NCBI RefSeq assembly: GCF_039543385.1
Contig: NZ_BAABJQ010000029.1
Coordinates: 1-64,000 of the forward strand
Length of the DNA: 64,000 bases
Source of the DNA: Rugosimonospora acidiphila
GTDB lineage: Bacteria; Actinomycetota; Actinomycetes; Mycobacteriales; Micromonosporaceae
Reading direction: 5' to 3'
The first letter of the stretch is position 1. The number at the start of each line of letters is the position of its first letter. The notes below the pieces were generated by a model. The model was given only the letters and a program-made list of their open reading frames with translations, did not search any database and had not been told where the DNA came from. The position numbers and the translations under genes are program-made. Positions 53,135-61,517 of the stretch are shown here, piece by piece.

Positions 53135-54978
53135 GAGGCCACCCCCAGATCATCGAGTAGGGACGAGAGCACCGCCAGCGCGTCGCCACCCGTCGCGATG
53201 GTGCCGGTGACGCCGTCGTGCTCGCCCTTGCCGGCCAGCCACACGCTCCGCGCCCCCGCTCCGCGCAGGGCCGCGGCGACCGGGCCGGCCAGTTCGGGAT
53301 AGGAACGGTCCGGCCCGCACAGGAACGCGACAGGTGTGCCGCTTGCCGCCAACGCCGCACCGGCCGCGGCCGGATCGTCGCCGGCGGCGACGGTCGCGGT
53401 GATTCCGCCGGCGGCGAGCAGGTTCGTGGTGAAGGTGAGCCGTGGCCCGTGTGCCGCGGCGGAGCCGAGAGTCGCCACGAGGACGGCGGGCCGTTGCCCG
53501 GTGGTCGTGGCGTGCCGGTCGGCCCGGTCGCGCAGCCACTCGAAGTTCTCGGCGTGGCGGTGGCGGGGCAGCCCGCCCGACGGCGGGGTCGGGGCGGGTG
53601 GGCGGTCCGGTCGGCGCTCGTCCAGCAACGGGAACTCGCTGACTCCCGTGATCGGGTCGAGCCGGTGCGCGACCCGGTCGACCCGGCGCTGCCAGGTCGC
53701 CGCCAGCCGCTCGGCGATGAATCCACTGTGGAGGGAGGTGGCCAGGCCGCCGGCGCGTTCGATCTCGGTGAACCACGCCCAGGCCGCCATGGCCAGGTCA
53801 TCGGTGCGCTGTTCGACATACCACGATCCACCGGCGGGATCCACGACGCGGGCCACGTTGGACTCCTCGATCAGCAGTATCTGCGTGTTGCGGGCCAGCC
53901 GCAGGGAGAATCCGTCCGGCGCTCCGATCGCGTGGTCGAACGGCAGGACCGTGACCGCGTCGGCCCCGCCGACCCCGGCGGCGAACGCGGCGACCGTGCC
54001 GCGCAGCAGGTTCACCCACGGGTCCCGGGAGGTCATCATCACGGACGAGGTCACGGCGTGCTGGCGCTGGCCGCCCGATTCGGGCTCGCCGCACACCTCG
54101 GCGACACGGGCCCACAGGCGTCGGGCCGCGCGCAGCTTCGCGATAGTGCCGAACTGGTCGACGGTGGCGGCGTACCGGAACTCCAGCTGTCCCAACGCCT
54201 GCGCCACGGACAGCCCGCCGTCGGTCAGGGCGCGCAGGTAGGCGACGCCGGCGGCCAGCGCGCAGCCGAGTTCCTGCGCGTCGCTGCCGCCCGCGTCATG
54301 GAAGGCGGTGGCGTCCACGGTGACCGACCGCAGGCCGGGCGAACCGGCCGCACACCGCCGAGCCAGTGCGACCAGCTCGGCCATGCCGTCCGGGCCGCGA
54401 TTTCCTCCGGCGCGGGCCAGCCAGCCGAGCGGATCGGCGCCGAGGCTGCCGCGCAGTTCGGTCGGGTCCAGTCCACGCTCGGCGGCCAGCTCGAACAGCA
54501 GCCGGGCGGCCTCGTCGAACGACGGGCCCGGGTCGAGCACGATGCCGGCCAGCTCCAGGTAGACACCCTCGAGGACCTCGGGCAGCCGCTTGACCGGGAA
54601 ACCGTCGCCGAGCACGAACCACAGCGACGTGGCGCCCTGCTCCAGGTCGGACAGCACCGCGGCGCGGTCCGGACTCACGTGACGGGTGCGCACGTCCCAC
54701 CCCGCCACCACGGCGCCCGCGGCACTGGCACCGCGGGTGAACGGCGGCTGGCCTGGGCGACCATTCGGGACGTCCGTCGCGTCGGCGCCGTACAGCGGCG
54801 AAAGGGAAAAGCCGTCGTAGGTCTGCGTCGACAGCAGCTCGGAGACCCGTTCCTCGGTGTCCTCCTCGGTGGCCACCCGCGCCTTGCGCAGCGCGCCGAG
54901 GGCCAGGCGCCGCCACTGCTCCTGTGTCGCGGCCGGGAACCCCTCGGCCAACCGTAGGTCGTCGCCCGCAACCGGCAT
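53131..54978 (-). CDS. mutA: Methylmalonyl-CoA mutase, small subunit
   Basis: A 615-aa structural partner of MutB. It keeps the barrel (LSPLYGADATDVPNGRPGQPPFTRG, LARNTQILLIEESNVARVVDPAGGSWYVE) but its C-terminal B12-like domain lacks the DxHxxG motif (VATLGSAAAHGPRLTF), as expected for the non-catalytic subunit. It is the first gene of the operon and overlaps mutB by 4 nt. The divergent RamB/PrpR-like gene probably regulates it. Confidence 0.95.
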   Translation of the reverse strand: MPVAGDDLRLAEGFPAATQEQWRRLALGALRKARVATEEDTEERVSELLSTQTYDGFSLSPLYGADATDVPNGRPGQPPFTRGASAAGAVVAGWDVRTRHVSPDRAAVLSDLEQGATSLWFVLGDGFPVKRLPEVLEGVYLELAGIVLDPGPSFDEAARLLFELAAERGLDPTELRGSLGADPLGWLARAGGNRGPDGMAELVALARRCAAGSPGLRSVTVDATAFHDAGGSDAQELGCALAAGVAYLRALTDGGLSVAQALGQLEFRYAATVDQFGTIAKLRAARRLWARVAEVCGEPESGGQRQHAVTSSVMMTSRDPWVNLLRGTVAAFAAGVGGADAVTVLPFDHAIGAPDGFSLRLARNTQILLIEESNVARVVDPAGGSWYVEQRTDDLAMAAWAWFTEIERAGGLATSLHSGFIAERLAATWQRRVDRVAHRLDPITGVSEFPLLDERRPDRPPAPTPPSGGLPRHRHAENFEWLRDRADRHATTTGQRPAVLVATLGSAAAHGPRLTFTTNLLAAGGITATVAAGDDPAAAGAALAASGTPVAFLCGPDRSYPELAGPVAAALRGAGARSVWLAGKGEHDGVTGTIATGGDALAVLSSLLDDLGVAS

Positions 54979-55101
54979 CGGCGAACCTCCTTGTCAGCGG
55001 TACGTTAACAAGATGCACCCATCGGGAGCCCGTCACCACCCCTATGTCCTGTGTAGGGGGCTGTCGACTGCGTCACGAACGTGTGAAGATTGTGAAGATT
55101 G
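54979..55101. promoter_or_regulatory. Divergent control region between mutA and the RamB-like regulator gene
   Basis: It contains the inverted repeat CTTGT-n13-ACAAG (54990-55012), which encloses the palindrome GTTAAC, and a 9-bp tandem direct repeat TGTGAAGAT (55082-55099) directly before the regulator start. These are candidate operators for the regulator acting on both mutAB and itself. No binding has been shown. Confidence 0.5.
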
Positions 55102-56511
55102 ATGCCTGATCGGGTACGGGTAGGGGTGGTGCTGCGCCGGTTGCGGGAGCAGCGCGGGTTGACGCAGGCGGCGCTGGCCCGGGCGCTGGGCATTTCGCCG
55201 AGCTACGTCAACCAGTTGGAGTCCAACCAGCGACCGCTGACCGAGGCAGTGCGGTTCAAGCTGGCCGACGTGCTGCAGGTCGACCTGGAACAGTTCTCGC
55301 CGTCCGGAACCGAGCGCCTGGTCGCCGAGCTGTCCGACGTCGTGGCCGACCCGGCGTTCCGGGACGACATCGCCCGCGCCGACCTGCGCGAGCTGGCGGC
55401 CAGCATGCCGGCGGTCGGTCGGCTGCTCGTCGAGTTGCACCGCCGGTACCGGCACGGCCTGGCGGTCAACGACGCGATCGCCACCCGCATCGACGCGAGC
55501 GTCCCGATGGCCTACGAGGAGGTCAGGGAGCTGTTCTACGCGCACCGCAACTACATCGCGACGCTCGACACCGCCGCCGAGCGGGTGTTCGCCGAGGCCC
55601 GGCTGACGATCGGCGCGACCGTCGACGGCCTGACTCAACGGTTGGCACGGCACGGCACGACCGTGGTCGACCTGCCCGCGGCCGAATCGATGCGGCTGAA
55701 GCGACGCTTCGACCCGGACCGCGACGTGCTGGCGTTGTCGGCCCAACTCAACCCCGGCCAGCGCGCCTTCCAACTCGCCACGCACCTGGCCATGGTGGAG
55801 TTCGCGGACCAGATCGAGGACGTCGTGCGGGCGGCCGACCTGTCCACCGACGAAACCAGGGCACTGGCCCGCGTCGGGCTGGCCAACTACGCGGCCGGCG
55901 CGCTCGTCCTGCCGTACCGGCCGTTCCGGGACGCCGCCGAGCAGTTGCGGTACGACATCGACCTGCTGCGGCAACGGTTCCAGGTCGGGTACGAGACGGT
56001 GGCGCACCGACTGAGCACGCTGCAACGCCCCGGTACCCGCGGCGTGCCGTTCTTCTTCGTGCGCGTCGACCGGGCGGGCAACGTCTCGAAGCGCCAATCC
56101 GCCACCGACTTCCACTTCTCCCGGGTCGGCGGCTCATGCCCGCTGTGGAATGTCTACGACGCGTTCGCTCATCCGTTCCAGATCCGCACCCAACTCGCCG
56201 AGATGCCGGACGGGCGCCGCTACCTGTGGGTGGCCCGGACGGTGACCCGCCGGACCGGCGGCTACCGCACCCCGGCCAAGACCTTCGCCATCGGGCTCGG
56301 CTGCGACCTGCGCCACGCGTCGCGGCTGGTCTACGCCGACGACCTCGACCTGGACAACCCCGCCGCGCTGACCCCCATCGGCCCCGGCTGCAAGGTCTGC
56401 GACCGGACCGGCTGCCCGCAGCGCGCCCTTCCCGCGGTCGGCCGCCCCCTGGATGTCGACCCCCACCACGCCCGGTTCGTGCCGTACGCCACCGTTACTC
56501 GGCCGCACTGA
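55102..56511 (+). CDS. XRE/ScfR-type regulator, RamB/PrpR-like
   Basis: A 469-aa short-chain fatty-acyl regulator. The N-terminal XRE HTH (LRRLREQRGLTQAALARALGISPSYVNQLESNQRPLT) is followed by an IrrE-like middle domain (QLNPGQRAFQLATHLAMVEF) and a C-terminal ScfR/DUF2083-type domain with a Cys cluster (CKVCDRTGCPQRA). RamB and PrpR of this family control acetate, glyoxylate or propionate catabolism, and mycobacterial PrpR carries an iron-sulphur cluster via C-terminal cysteines. Divergence from mutAB-meaB supports a propionyl/methylmalonyl-CoA role. The ATG is preferred over the preceding TTG. Confidence 0.9.
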   Translation: MPDRVRVGVVLRRLREQRGLTQAALARALGISPSYVNQLESNQRPLTEAVRFKLADVLQVDLEQFSPSGTERLVAELSDVVADPAFRDDIARADLRELAASMPAVGRLLVELHRRYRHGLAVNDAIATRIDASVPMAYEEVRELFYAHRNYIATLDTAAERVFAEARLTIGATVDGLTQRLARHGTTVVDLPAAESMRLKRRFDPDRDVLALSAQLNPGQRAFQLATHLAMVEFADQIEDVVRAADLSTDETRALARVGLANYAAGALVLPYRPFRDAAEQLRYDIDLLRQRFQVGYETVAHRLSTLQRPGTRGVPFFFVRVDRAGNVSKRQSATDFHFSRVGGSCPLWNVYDAFAHPFQIRTQLAEMPDGRRYLWVARTVTRRTGGYRTPAKTFAIGLGCDLRHASRLVYADDLDLDNPAALTPIGPGCKVCDRTGCPQRALPAVGRPLDVDPHHARFVPYATVTRPH

Positions 56512-56539
56512 CACCGACGCGGGGGCGGCCCAGGGGTGG

Positions 56540-56963
56540 TCATCCCACGGTCCCCGCGGCGATGCCGAGAACCCGCGCCGTCGTGTCGGTGTCCAGATCG
56601 AGGAGGACCCGCAGCGCGATCACTTCCCGCTGCCGCCGGGGCAACCGGCGCAGCGCGTGCGCCAGCGAGCCGGCTGAGCCCACCTCGGTCTGGTCGGGCG
56701 CCGGCGCGTCGAGGTCTTCGAGCGGCACCTCCCGCCGGCGGCGGCGCCCGACTCACCCGGGTGTTCAGGGCCGTCCGCATGATCCATGCCTGGGGAGCGG
56801 GGTGCCGGCGTACCTTCCGCCAGGATTCCCATGCCCTGGCGAAGGACTCGGCGACCAGGTCCTCCGCCGACTGCCGGTCGCCGACGACGGCCAGCACCGC
56901 CCTGAGGCAGTCGTCTCTGCTGGACTCGTAGAACTCTGTGAACTCCGACTGGTGTTGTCCCAC
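56540..56963 (-). pseudogene. Frameshifted and truncated ECF sigma factor gene
   Basis: From GTG 56963 the frame gives a good sigma region 2 (EFTEFYESSRDDCLRAVLAVVGDRQSAEDLVAESFARAW, APQAWIMRTALNTRVS). It then shifts at a GGGC/GCCGCC run near 56750; removal of one G restores a frame with REVPLEDLD, ALRRLPRRQREVIALRVLLDLD and region-4 ARVLGIAAGTVG, which stops before the recognition helix ends. Both the frameshift and the missing 3' end argue for a dead gene rather than a sequencing error alone. Confidence 0.75.
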
Positions 56964-57075
56964 GCTCCACCTACGCTTCGGGGCCGCCAACCACTTACCT
57001 CATCCCGAAACTCGCTTCGGCCGACCCGGCCCACCGCCGGAACGGCCGTTGCGGCGCGCGCGCTAGCGTGCCGGA

Positions 57076-57795
57076 ATGATTGAATCGGCCGCTGATGGCC
57101 CACGATCCGAAGCACTGGGGTCGGGCATGACCGCCACGGGGATCGCACCGGTCCTGCACGACCGGTCCAGCCCCCGGCGATTCAGCGCGGACCACCACCT
57201 GTCCGACCCGGACGTGGCGGTCCTGCTCGAAGCGGCCCGATGGGCGCCGTCGGCCGGTAACTCGCAACCGTGGGCGTTCCACCTCCGCCGACGAGGTGAC
57301 GCGGGCCATGCCGAACTGGTTGGCCACCTCGCGCCGAGTTCACGCCGATGGGCCCCGCAGGCCAGCGCACTGGTCGTGAACCTCGCCCATCGGGAAGTGG
57401 ACGACAGTGGGATGGAGTACTCCGAGTTCGCCGACTACGACCTCGGCCAAGCGGTCGCCCACATGACCGTACAGGCCCACGCCATGGGTCTGGCGTGCCG
57501 CCAGTTCCGCGCCTTCGACCTCGACGCCCTCCACGACCACCTGCACGTGGCACCCGGCTGGCACATCCTCACGATGACGGCCATCGGCGTGGCGGCCGAG
57601 GACGACAATCCCGTCCCACGACAACGCCGCAGCATCACCGATCTCACCACCGCCGCAGTCACCGGTAGCGCACGGCCCGGCGGGGAGGAAGACACGATCG
57701 TCCCGCCACCGCGTCTGCTCGAGGCGGTCGCGCGCCGACGGCTGGGCCGAGGCGATCCGCCGGTAGCAAGCGGATCAAGCCCTACACCTGGCTGA
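57076..57795 (+). CDS. Nitroreductase-family flavoprotein
   Basis: A 239-aa FMN-dependent oxidoreductase. Motifs RSSPRRFSADHHLSDPDVAVLLEAARWAPSAGNSQPWAF (FMN phosphate and isoalloxazine contacts), AVAHMTVQAHAMGLACRQF and GWHILTMTAIGVAA are typical. The ATG at 57076 is 6 nt after TAGCGT, favouring it over the internal ATG at 57127. Its 3' end overlaps the convergent WYL gene by 14 bp. The substrate is unknown. Confidence 0.87.
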   Translation: MIESAADGPRSEALGSGMTATGIAPVLHDRSSPRRFSADHHLSDPDVAVLLEAARWAPSAGNSQPWAFHLRRRGDAGHAELVGHLAPSSRRWAPQASALVVNLAHREVDDSGMEYSEFADYDLGQAVAHMTVQAHAMGLACRQFRAFDLDALHDHLHVAPGWHILTMTAIGVAAEDDNPVPRQRRSITDLTTAAVTGSARPGGEEDTIVPPPRLLEAVARRRLGRGDPPVASGSSPTPG

Positions 57796-58735
57796 ACCGG
57801 GCGCCCCAGTCGTGGATCTGCTCAAGAAGTTCGGGTGGGTGGAGAACGCGGAAGTCGGCGCCGAGCACGCCCAGTGCCATGGTCGCCCAGTCCAGGGAGT
57901 CTGCGGTCATGCGTACCCGGCAGTGCTCGGCGTCAAGCTCCTCGACCGTGCTCCACCGGCCGATCTTCTCGCGCACGGCCGCGGCCGGGGCGTCGACCAG
58001 GACCTCCACCCGGTACGGGTGGGGCAGGTTGCCCAGGCTGGTGCGGACGAACTCGGCGGCGTCGGCGGCGGGCAGCTCTCGGGGCCGGAATCGGGTGCCG
58101 GTGCCGTGCGGCGTGGTGAGGCGGTCGGCCCGGAAGCTGCGCCAGCCGTGCCGGGTGAGGTCGTATGCGACCAGGTACCAGCGGCGGCCGAGGGAGACCA
58201 GCCGATGCGGTTCGACGTGCCGGTCGGTGTGCTGGCCGTCGGCGGCGGTGTAGGAGAAGCGGAGGTGTTCACTGTCCCGGCATGCCAGCGCGACCGCGGT
58301 CAGTACCCCCGGGTCCACGCCTGGCCTGGCCTGGCCGTCCCAGGCGGCGGGCAGGGTCATCGCGCGCAGCGCCTCGACCTGGCGCCGTAGCCGGGCCGGC
58401 ATCACCTGCACCACCTTGGCCAGCACCCGCACGCCAGCCTCGGCGATGCCCTCCACCGGGCTCTGCGCGGTGGCCTGCAGCCCCACGGCCAGGGCGACCG
58501 CCTCCTCGTCGTCGACCACCAGCGGGGGCAGTGCCGCGCCCGCGGTGAGCTGGTAGCCACCGTCCACCCCGCGTTGCGCGTCGACCGGATAGCCCAGCTC
58601 GCGCAGCCGGTCGATGTCCCGGCGCAGCGTGCGGACCGAGACCCCCAGTCGCTGCGCCAGTTCGGTTCCCGGCCAGTACCGGTGGGTCTGCAGCAGGGAC
58701 AGCAGACGCAGCGTTCGGGTGCTGGTGTTCGCCAT
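57782..58735 (-). CDS. WYL-domain transcriptional regulator (HTH_11)
   Basis: A 317-aa regulator. The N-terminal winged helix is RLLSLLQTHRYWPGTELAQRLGVSVRTLRRDIDRL; the WYL domain core is HVEPHRLVSLGRRWYLVAYDL and WRSFRADRLT; a C-terminal WCX-like extension follows. WYL domains bind nucleotides or DNA and often regulate stress genes. It is divergent from a DinB-family gene across 95 bp containing a repeated motif, so it probably controls that gene and itself. Confidence 0.92.
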   Translation of the reverse strand: MANTSTRTLRLLSLLQTHRYWPGTELAQRLGVSVRTLRRDIDRLRELGYPVDAQRGVDGGYQLTAGAALPPLVVDDEEAVALAVGLQATAQSPVEGIAEAGVRVLAKVVQVMPARLRRQVEALRAMTLPAAWDGQARPGVDPGVLTAVALACRDSEHLRFSYTAADGQHTDRHVEPHRLVSLGRRWYLVAYDLTRHGWRSFRADRLTTPHGTGTRFRPRELPAADAAEFVRTSLGNLPHPYRVEVLVDAPAAAVREKIGRWSTVEELDAEHCRVRMTADSLDWATMALGVLGADFRVLHPPELLEQIHDWGARFSQV

Positions 58736-58749
58736 GTCTTCGATTCTCG

Positions 58750-58801
58750 CGTAATTGAGGTCAGAAAGTGTCCGCAGTGAGCTCTAACGTAATTCCTGAC
58801 C
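58750..58801. promoter_or_regulatory. Repeated motif in the WYL-DinB divergent region
   Basis: CGTAATT occurs twice in direct orientation (58750, 58788), each followed 2 or 1 nt later by inverted partners GGTCAG (58759-58764) and CTGACC (58796-58801). Spaced across the shared promoter region, this is a candidate operator for the WYL regulator. Confidence 0.45.
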
Positions 58802-58830
58802 GACGAGCAGGACGAGGGAAGGCAGAGACC

Positions 58831-59400
58831 ATGAGCGAGACCACGGCCGTCGATGAACGCACCACCCGCGACCCGGCCGGCGCGCCGCCCGTCACTGGCG
58901 AGCGCGCCGACCTGCTGGCGATGCTCGCCAAACACCGGCACTTCCTGCGCTTCACCACCCGCGACCTCACCGACGAGCAGGCCGGGCTACGGACAACCGC
59001 TAGCGAGCTGTGCCTGGGCGGCCTGATCAAACACGTCACCGAGGTCGAGCGGAACTGGGTGGACTTCATTCTGGATGGCCCGCTGGCGATGGGAGACTTC
59101 ACCACCATGACCGAGGCCGACTGGGCCCGACGGGCCGACGAGTTCCGGTTGCTACCCGGCGAGGCACTGGCCGGTGTGCTGGCCAGCTACGCCGAGGTGG
59201 CCCGCCGGACCGACGAAATGGTCGCCACCCTGCCCGACCTGGACGCCACCCAGCCGCTGCCGAAGGCTCCGTGGTTCGAGCCCGACGCGCGGTGGTCGGC
59301 CCGTCGGGTGTTGATTCACATCATCGCCGAGACCGCCCAGCACGCCGGCCACGCCGACATCATTCGCGAGTCTCTCGACGGCGCCAAGAGCATGGGCTAA
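58831..59400 (+). CDS. DinB-family (DUF664) metalloenzyme-like protein
   Basis: A 189-aa four-helix protein. The helix-bundle metal ligands are visible as histidines in LIKHVTEVERNWVDF and in the C-terminal ETAQHAGHADIIRE, as in DinB_2/DUF664 proteins related to mycothiol-dependent S-transferases. GGAAGG lies before the ATG at 58831. It is divergent from the WYL regulator. It may use mycothiol, the actinobacterial thiol, but this is family-based inference. Confidence 0.87.
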   Translation: MSETTAVDERTTRDPAGAPPVTGERADLLAMLAKHRHFLRFTTRDLTDEQAGLRTTASELCLGGLIKHVTEVERNWVDFILDGPLAMGDFTTMTEADWARRADEFRLLPGEALAGVLASYAEVARRTDEMVATLPDLDATQPLPKAPWFEPDARWSARRVLIHIIAETAQHAGHADIIRESLDGAKSMG

Positions 59401-59605
59401 CCAGCGGCGTGGTGAGGGCGCACTGTGTCGCTTTCCGTACCTCCAGTACGAGGAGACGACGCCGCCGGCCGGGTCAACGCATTGCCTCAGCCGAACCCCG
59501 GCCGGCCACACCCCGCGTCCAACAGGCTGCCCTACGCCGCTACGGGCCTGACCCGACCTTCGCCTCGCCCCCGCAATGGATCCGATCCGACCGCTCACAC
59601 CGCGC

Positions 59606-59665
59606 TTGACAACCTTGGCTAATGGGATTAGTTTTCTAGCTAACCGAGATAGCTAAGAGCGCAGG
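59606..59665 (+). promoter_or_regulatory. Sigma-70-type promoter with overlapping operator before the hydrolase-TetR operon
   Basis: TTGACA (59606-59611), a 17-bp spacer and TAGTTT (59629-59634) form a near-consensus promoter. Around and after the -10 lie GGCTAAT, ATTAG and two copies of the palindrome TAGCTA (in CTAGCTAACC and GATAGCTAAG), a likely site for the TetR-type product of the operon. Confidence 0.65.
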
Positions 59666-59673
59666 GGGTAGTG

Positions 59674-60510
59674 ATGACCGAGTTCCTCGACGTCGAGGGT
59701 GGCCGGATCGCTTATGACGTGGCCGGCGAGGGCCCACTCGTGGTGCTGGCCCACGGCATGGGCGAAACCCGCACCGCCTACCGCTTCGTGGCGCCGGTCC
59801 TGGTCAACGCCGGATACCGCGTGGCCGTACCGGACCTGCGCGGCCTGGGTGAGTCGAGCACCGGGTGGTCCGCCTACACCCGCACCGCGACCGCCCAGGA
59901 CCTGCTGGCCCTGATCCGCCACCTGGGCGGCCCCGCGGTCATCGTCGGCCACTCATACTCCGGTGGGTCCGCGGCCATCGCCGCCGCGCAGGCACCCGAG
60001 CTGGTCTCCGGGGTCGTGCAGTTGGACGCGTTCACCCGCGCGCAGCACGTGAACTTCGGCGGGCTGCTGCGCAACGGCCGCTACCGCAAGGGCATGCGGC
60101 TGCTGATGTCGGTCGGCATGTTCGGCAACATCGACACGCTCGTGCGATACCTGGACCACGCCTACCCTTCGGTGAAGCCGGCCGATTGGGCCGATCAGAT
60201 TCGAGCCATCCGGGCCAACCTGAGTGAGCCCGGCCGGATGAAGGTGCTGCAGGCGATGGGCCGTTCGGCCCCGACCGACGCGGGCGCCGCTCTGCCCCAG
60301 GTACGCTGCCCGGTACTCGTCGTCGCCGGCACACTCGACCCTGACTGGAACGACCCGCGGGTGGAGGCGCAGGGCATCGCGGCGGAGCTGCCGGCAGGGG
60401 TGGCCACCGTGACGATGATTGACGGCGCGGGTCACTACCCGCACGGGCAATACCCGGACCGCACCGCAGAACTCGTGCTGTCCTTCCTCAAGGAGCAGGT
60501 CCGTGCCTAG
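59674..60510 (+). CDS. Alpha/beta hydrolase
   Basis: A 278-aa serine hydrolase. The oxyanion stretch is LAHGMGETRTAYR, the nucleophile elbow GHSYSGG, the acid in VAGTLDPDWNDP and the catalytic His in DGAGHYPHG, a complete triad. The ATG at 59674 has AGGGGG upstream; a GTG 3 nt before is an alternative. It is cotranscribed with an overlapping TetR regulator and carries a clear regulated promoter, suggesting ligand-inducible hydrolysis of a small ester or lactone. Confidence 0.9.
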   Translation: MTEFLDVEGGRIAYDVAGEGPLVVLAHGMGETRTAYRFVAPVLVNAGYRVAVPDLRGLGESSTGWSAYTRTATAQDLLALIRHLGGPAVIVGHSYSGGSAAIAAAQAPELVSGVVQLDAFTRAQHVNFGGLLRNGRYRKGMRLLMSVGMFGNIDTLVRYLDHAYPSVKPADWADQIRAIRANLSEPGRMKVLQAMGRSAPTDAGAALPQVRCPVLVVAGTLDPDWNDPRVEAQGIAAELPAGVATVTMIDGAGHYPHGQYPDRTAELVLSFLKEQVRA

Positions 60511-61063
60511 GGCCGGACTCGCCAGATCGGCCGTGGTCGGCGCCGCGGCCGACCTGGCCGACGAGGTCGGCTACCACAACCTCACGATGGGCCTGCTCGC
60601 CGAACGCCTGGGCGTTCGTACCCCCTCGCTCTACAAGCACGTGACGAGCCTGGCCGACGTACAGCACCGGATCGCCACCCTGGCCGTGACACAACTGGAT
60701 GACGTGACCCGCGATGCGATCGCCGGATGGGCCGGGCGGCAGGCGTTGGCCGCCCTGGCCACCGCATTCCGCGACTACATCCGGCACCACCCCGGCCGCT
60801 ACGTGGCGACGATCGGCGCCCCGATGTCCGGCCACGACGATCCGCTGTACCAGGCCGGCGCCCGGCTGCTCCACACCATGACGGCAGCCCTGCGCGGATA
60901 CTGCCTGCCGTCGGATCAAACGGTGCACGCCCTGCGAACCTTGCGCGCGACCTTTCACGGATTCGCGACCCTACAGGCCTTCAACGGGTTCCAGCGGCCC
61001 GACGACCCAGACGAAACGTTCCACTGGCTCATCGAGCTCATCGATCGCGGCCTGCGCGGCTGA
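60503..61063 (+). CDS. TetR-family regulator
   Basis: A 186-aa repressor. The N-terminal HTH reads AVVGAAADLADEVGYHNLTMGLLAERLGVRTPSLYKHV; the C-terminal part resembles the TetR_C_33/WHG ligand domain (FRDYIRHHPGRYVATIG, TLRATFHGFATLQAFNGF). The GTG at 60503 overlaps the hydrolase end by 8 nt with AAGGAG upstream. It probably represses the operon through the TAGCTA motifs near 59629-59660. Confidence 0.9.
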   Translation: MPRAGLARSAVVGAAADLADEVGYHNLTMGLLAERLGVRTPSLYKHVTSLADVQHRIATLAVTQLDDVTRDAIAGWAGRQALAALATAFRDYIRHHPGRYVATIGAPMSGHDDPLYQAGARLLHTMTAALRGYCLPSDQTVHALRTLRATFHGFATLQAFNGFQRPDDPDETFHWLIELIDRGLRG

Positions 61064-61251
61064 CAGCGCCGCCGCCGTTCCCTTGACCGCCCAGGCCGTC
61101 GAGTTGCTCGCACCAGACCCGGTCGTACCCATGCTGAGCAGCGAAAACGCGGCTCACCGGAGCCCCGGGTCACGGCCACGCGTAGCAACCGGGTGCCAGC
61201 CACCGATCATCACGACATTCGGGCCTGGCTATATTCCCTGATGATGGATAG

Positions 61252-61299
61252 TGGGCCGCCAGGGGCTCGAACCCTGAACCCGCAGATTAAAAGTCCGAT
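61252..61299 (-). other. 3' half of tRNA-Lys (UUU): probable attachment-site scar
   Basis: Read on the minus strand, CGGACTTTTAATCTG is an anticodon stem-loop with anticodon TTT, followed by variable loop, T arm CAGGGTTCGAGCCCCTG and acceptor 3' strand GCGGCCC plus A. No D arm or 5' acceptor strand (GGGCCGC) precedes it, and pairing fails at the outermost anticodon stem pair. A tRNA gene cut at this point is the classic product of integrase recombination into a tRNA. Chromosome would lie at lower coordinates and the element at higher ones. Confidence 0.7.
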
Positions 61300-61517
61300 T
61301 CCCGAGCATTATCCTGGTTTCAGGGAGTAGCCCGCGCCGGTCCGTCGCCGCCTCGACGTTGTCCGGGTGAGTCCGGGCAGGTCGTGGGCCAGGTAGCTGA
61401 CTGTGCTCGTCGAGCGAAGGCCCGTGTCTGAACCGGAATCCTGGTAGATCGATGCACGTCCGTTCTAGGTCGGTGACGTCCGAGCGGCCACCGAGCGACC
61501 ACGCATGGTCAACCCGT

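Noticed and set aside
61252..61330. An intact tRNA-Lys gene
   Set aside because: Only the anticodon arm and 3' half are present; no D arm or matching 5' acceptor strand is found before it on the minus strand.
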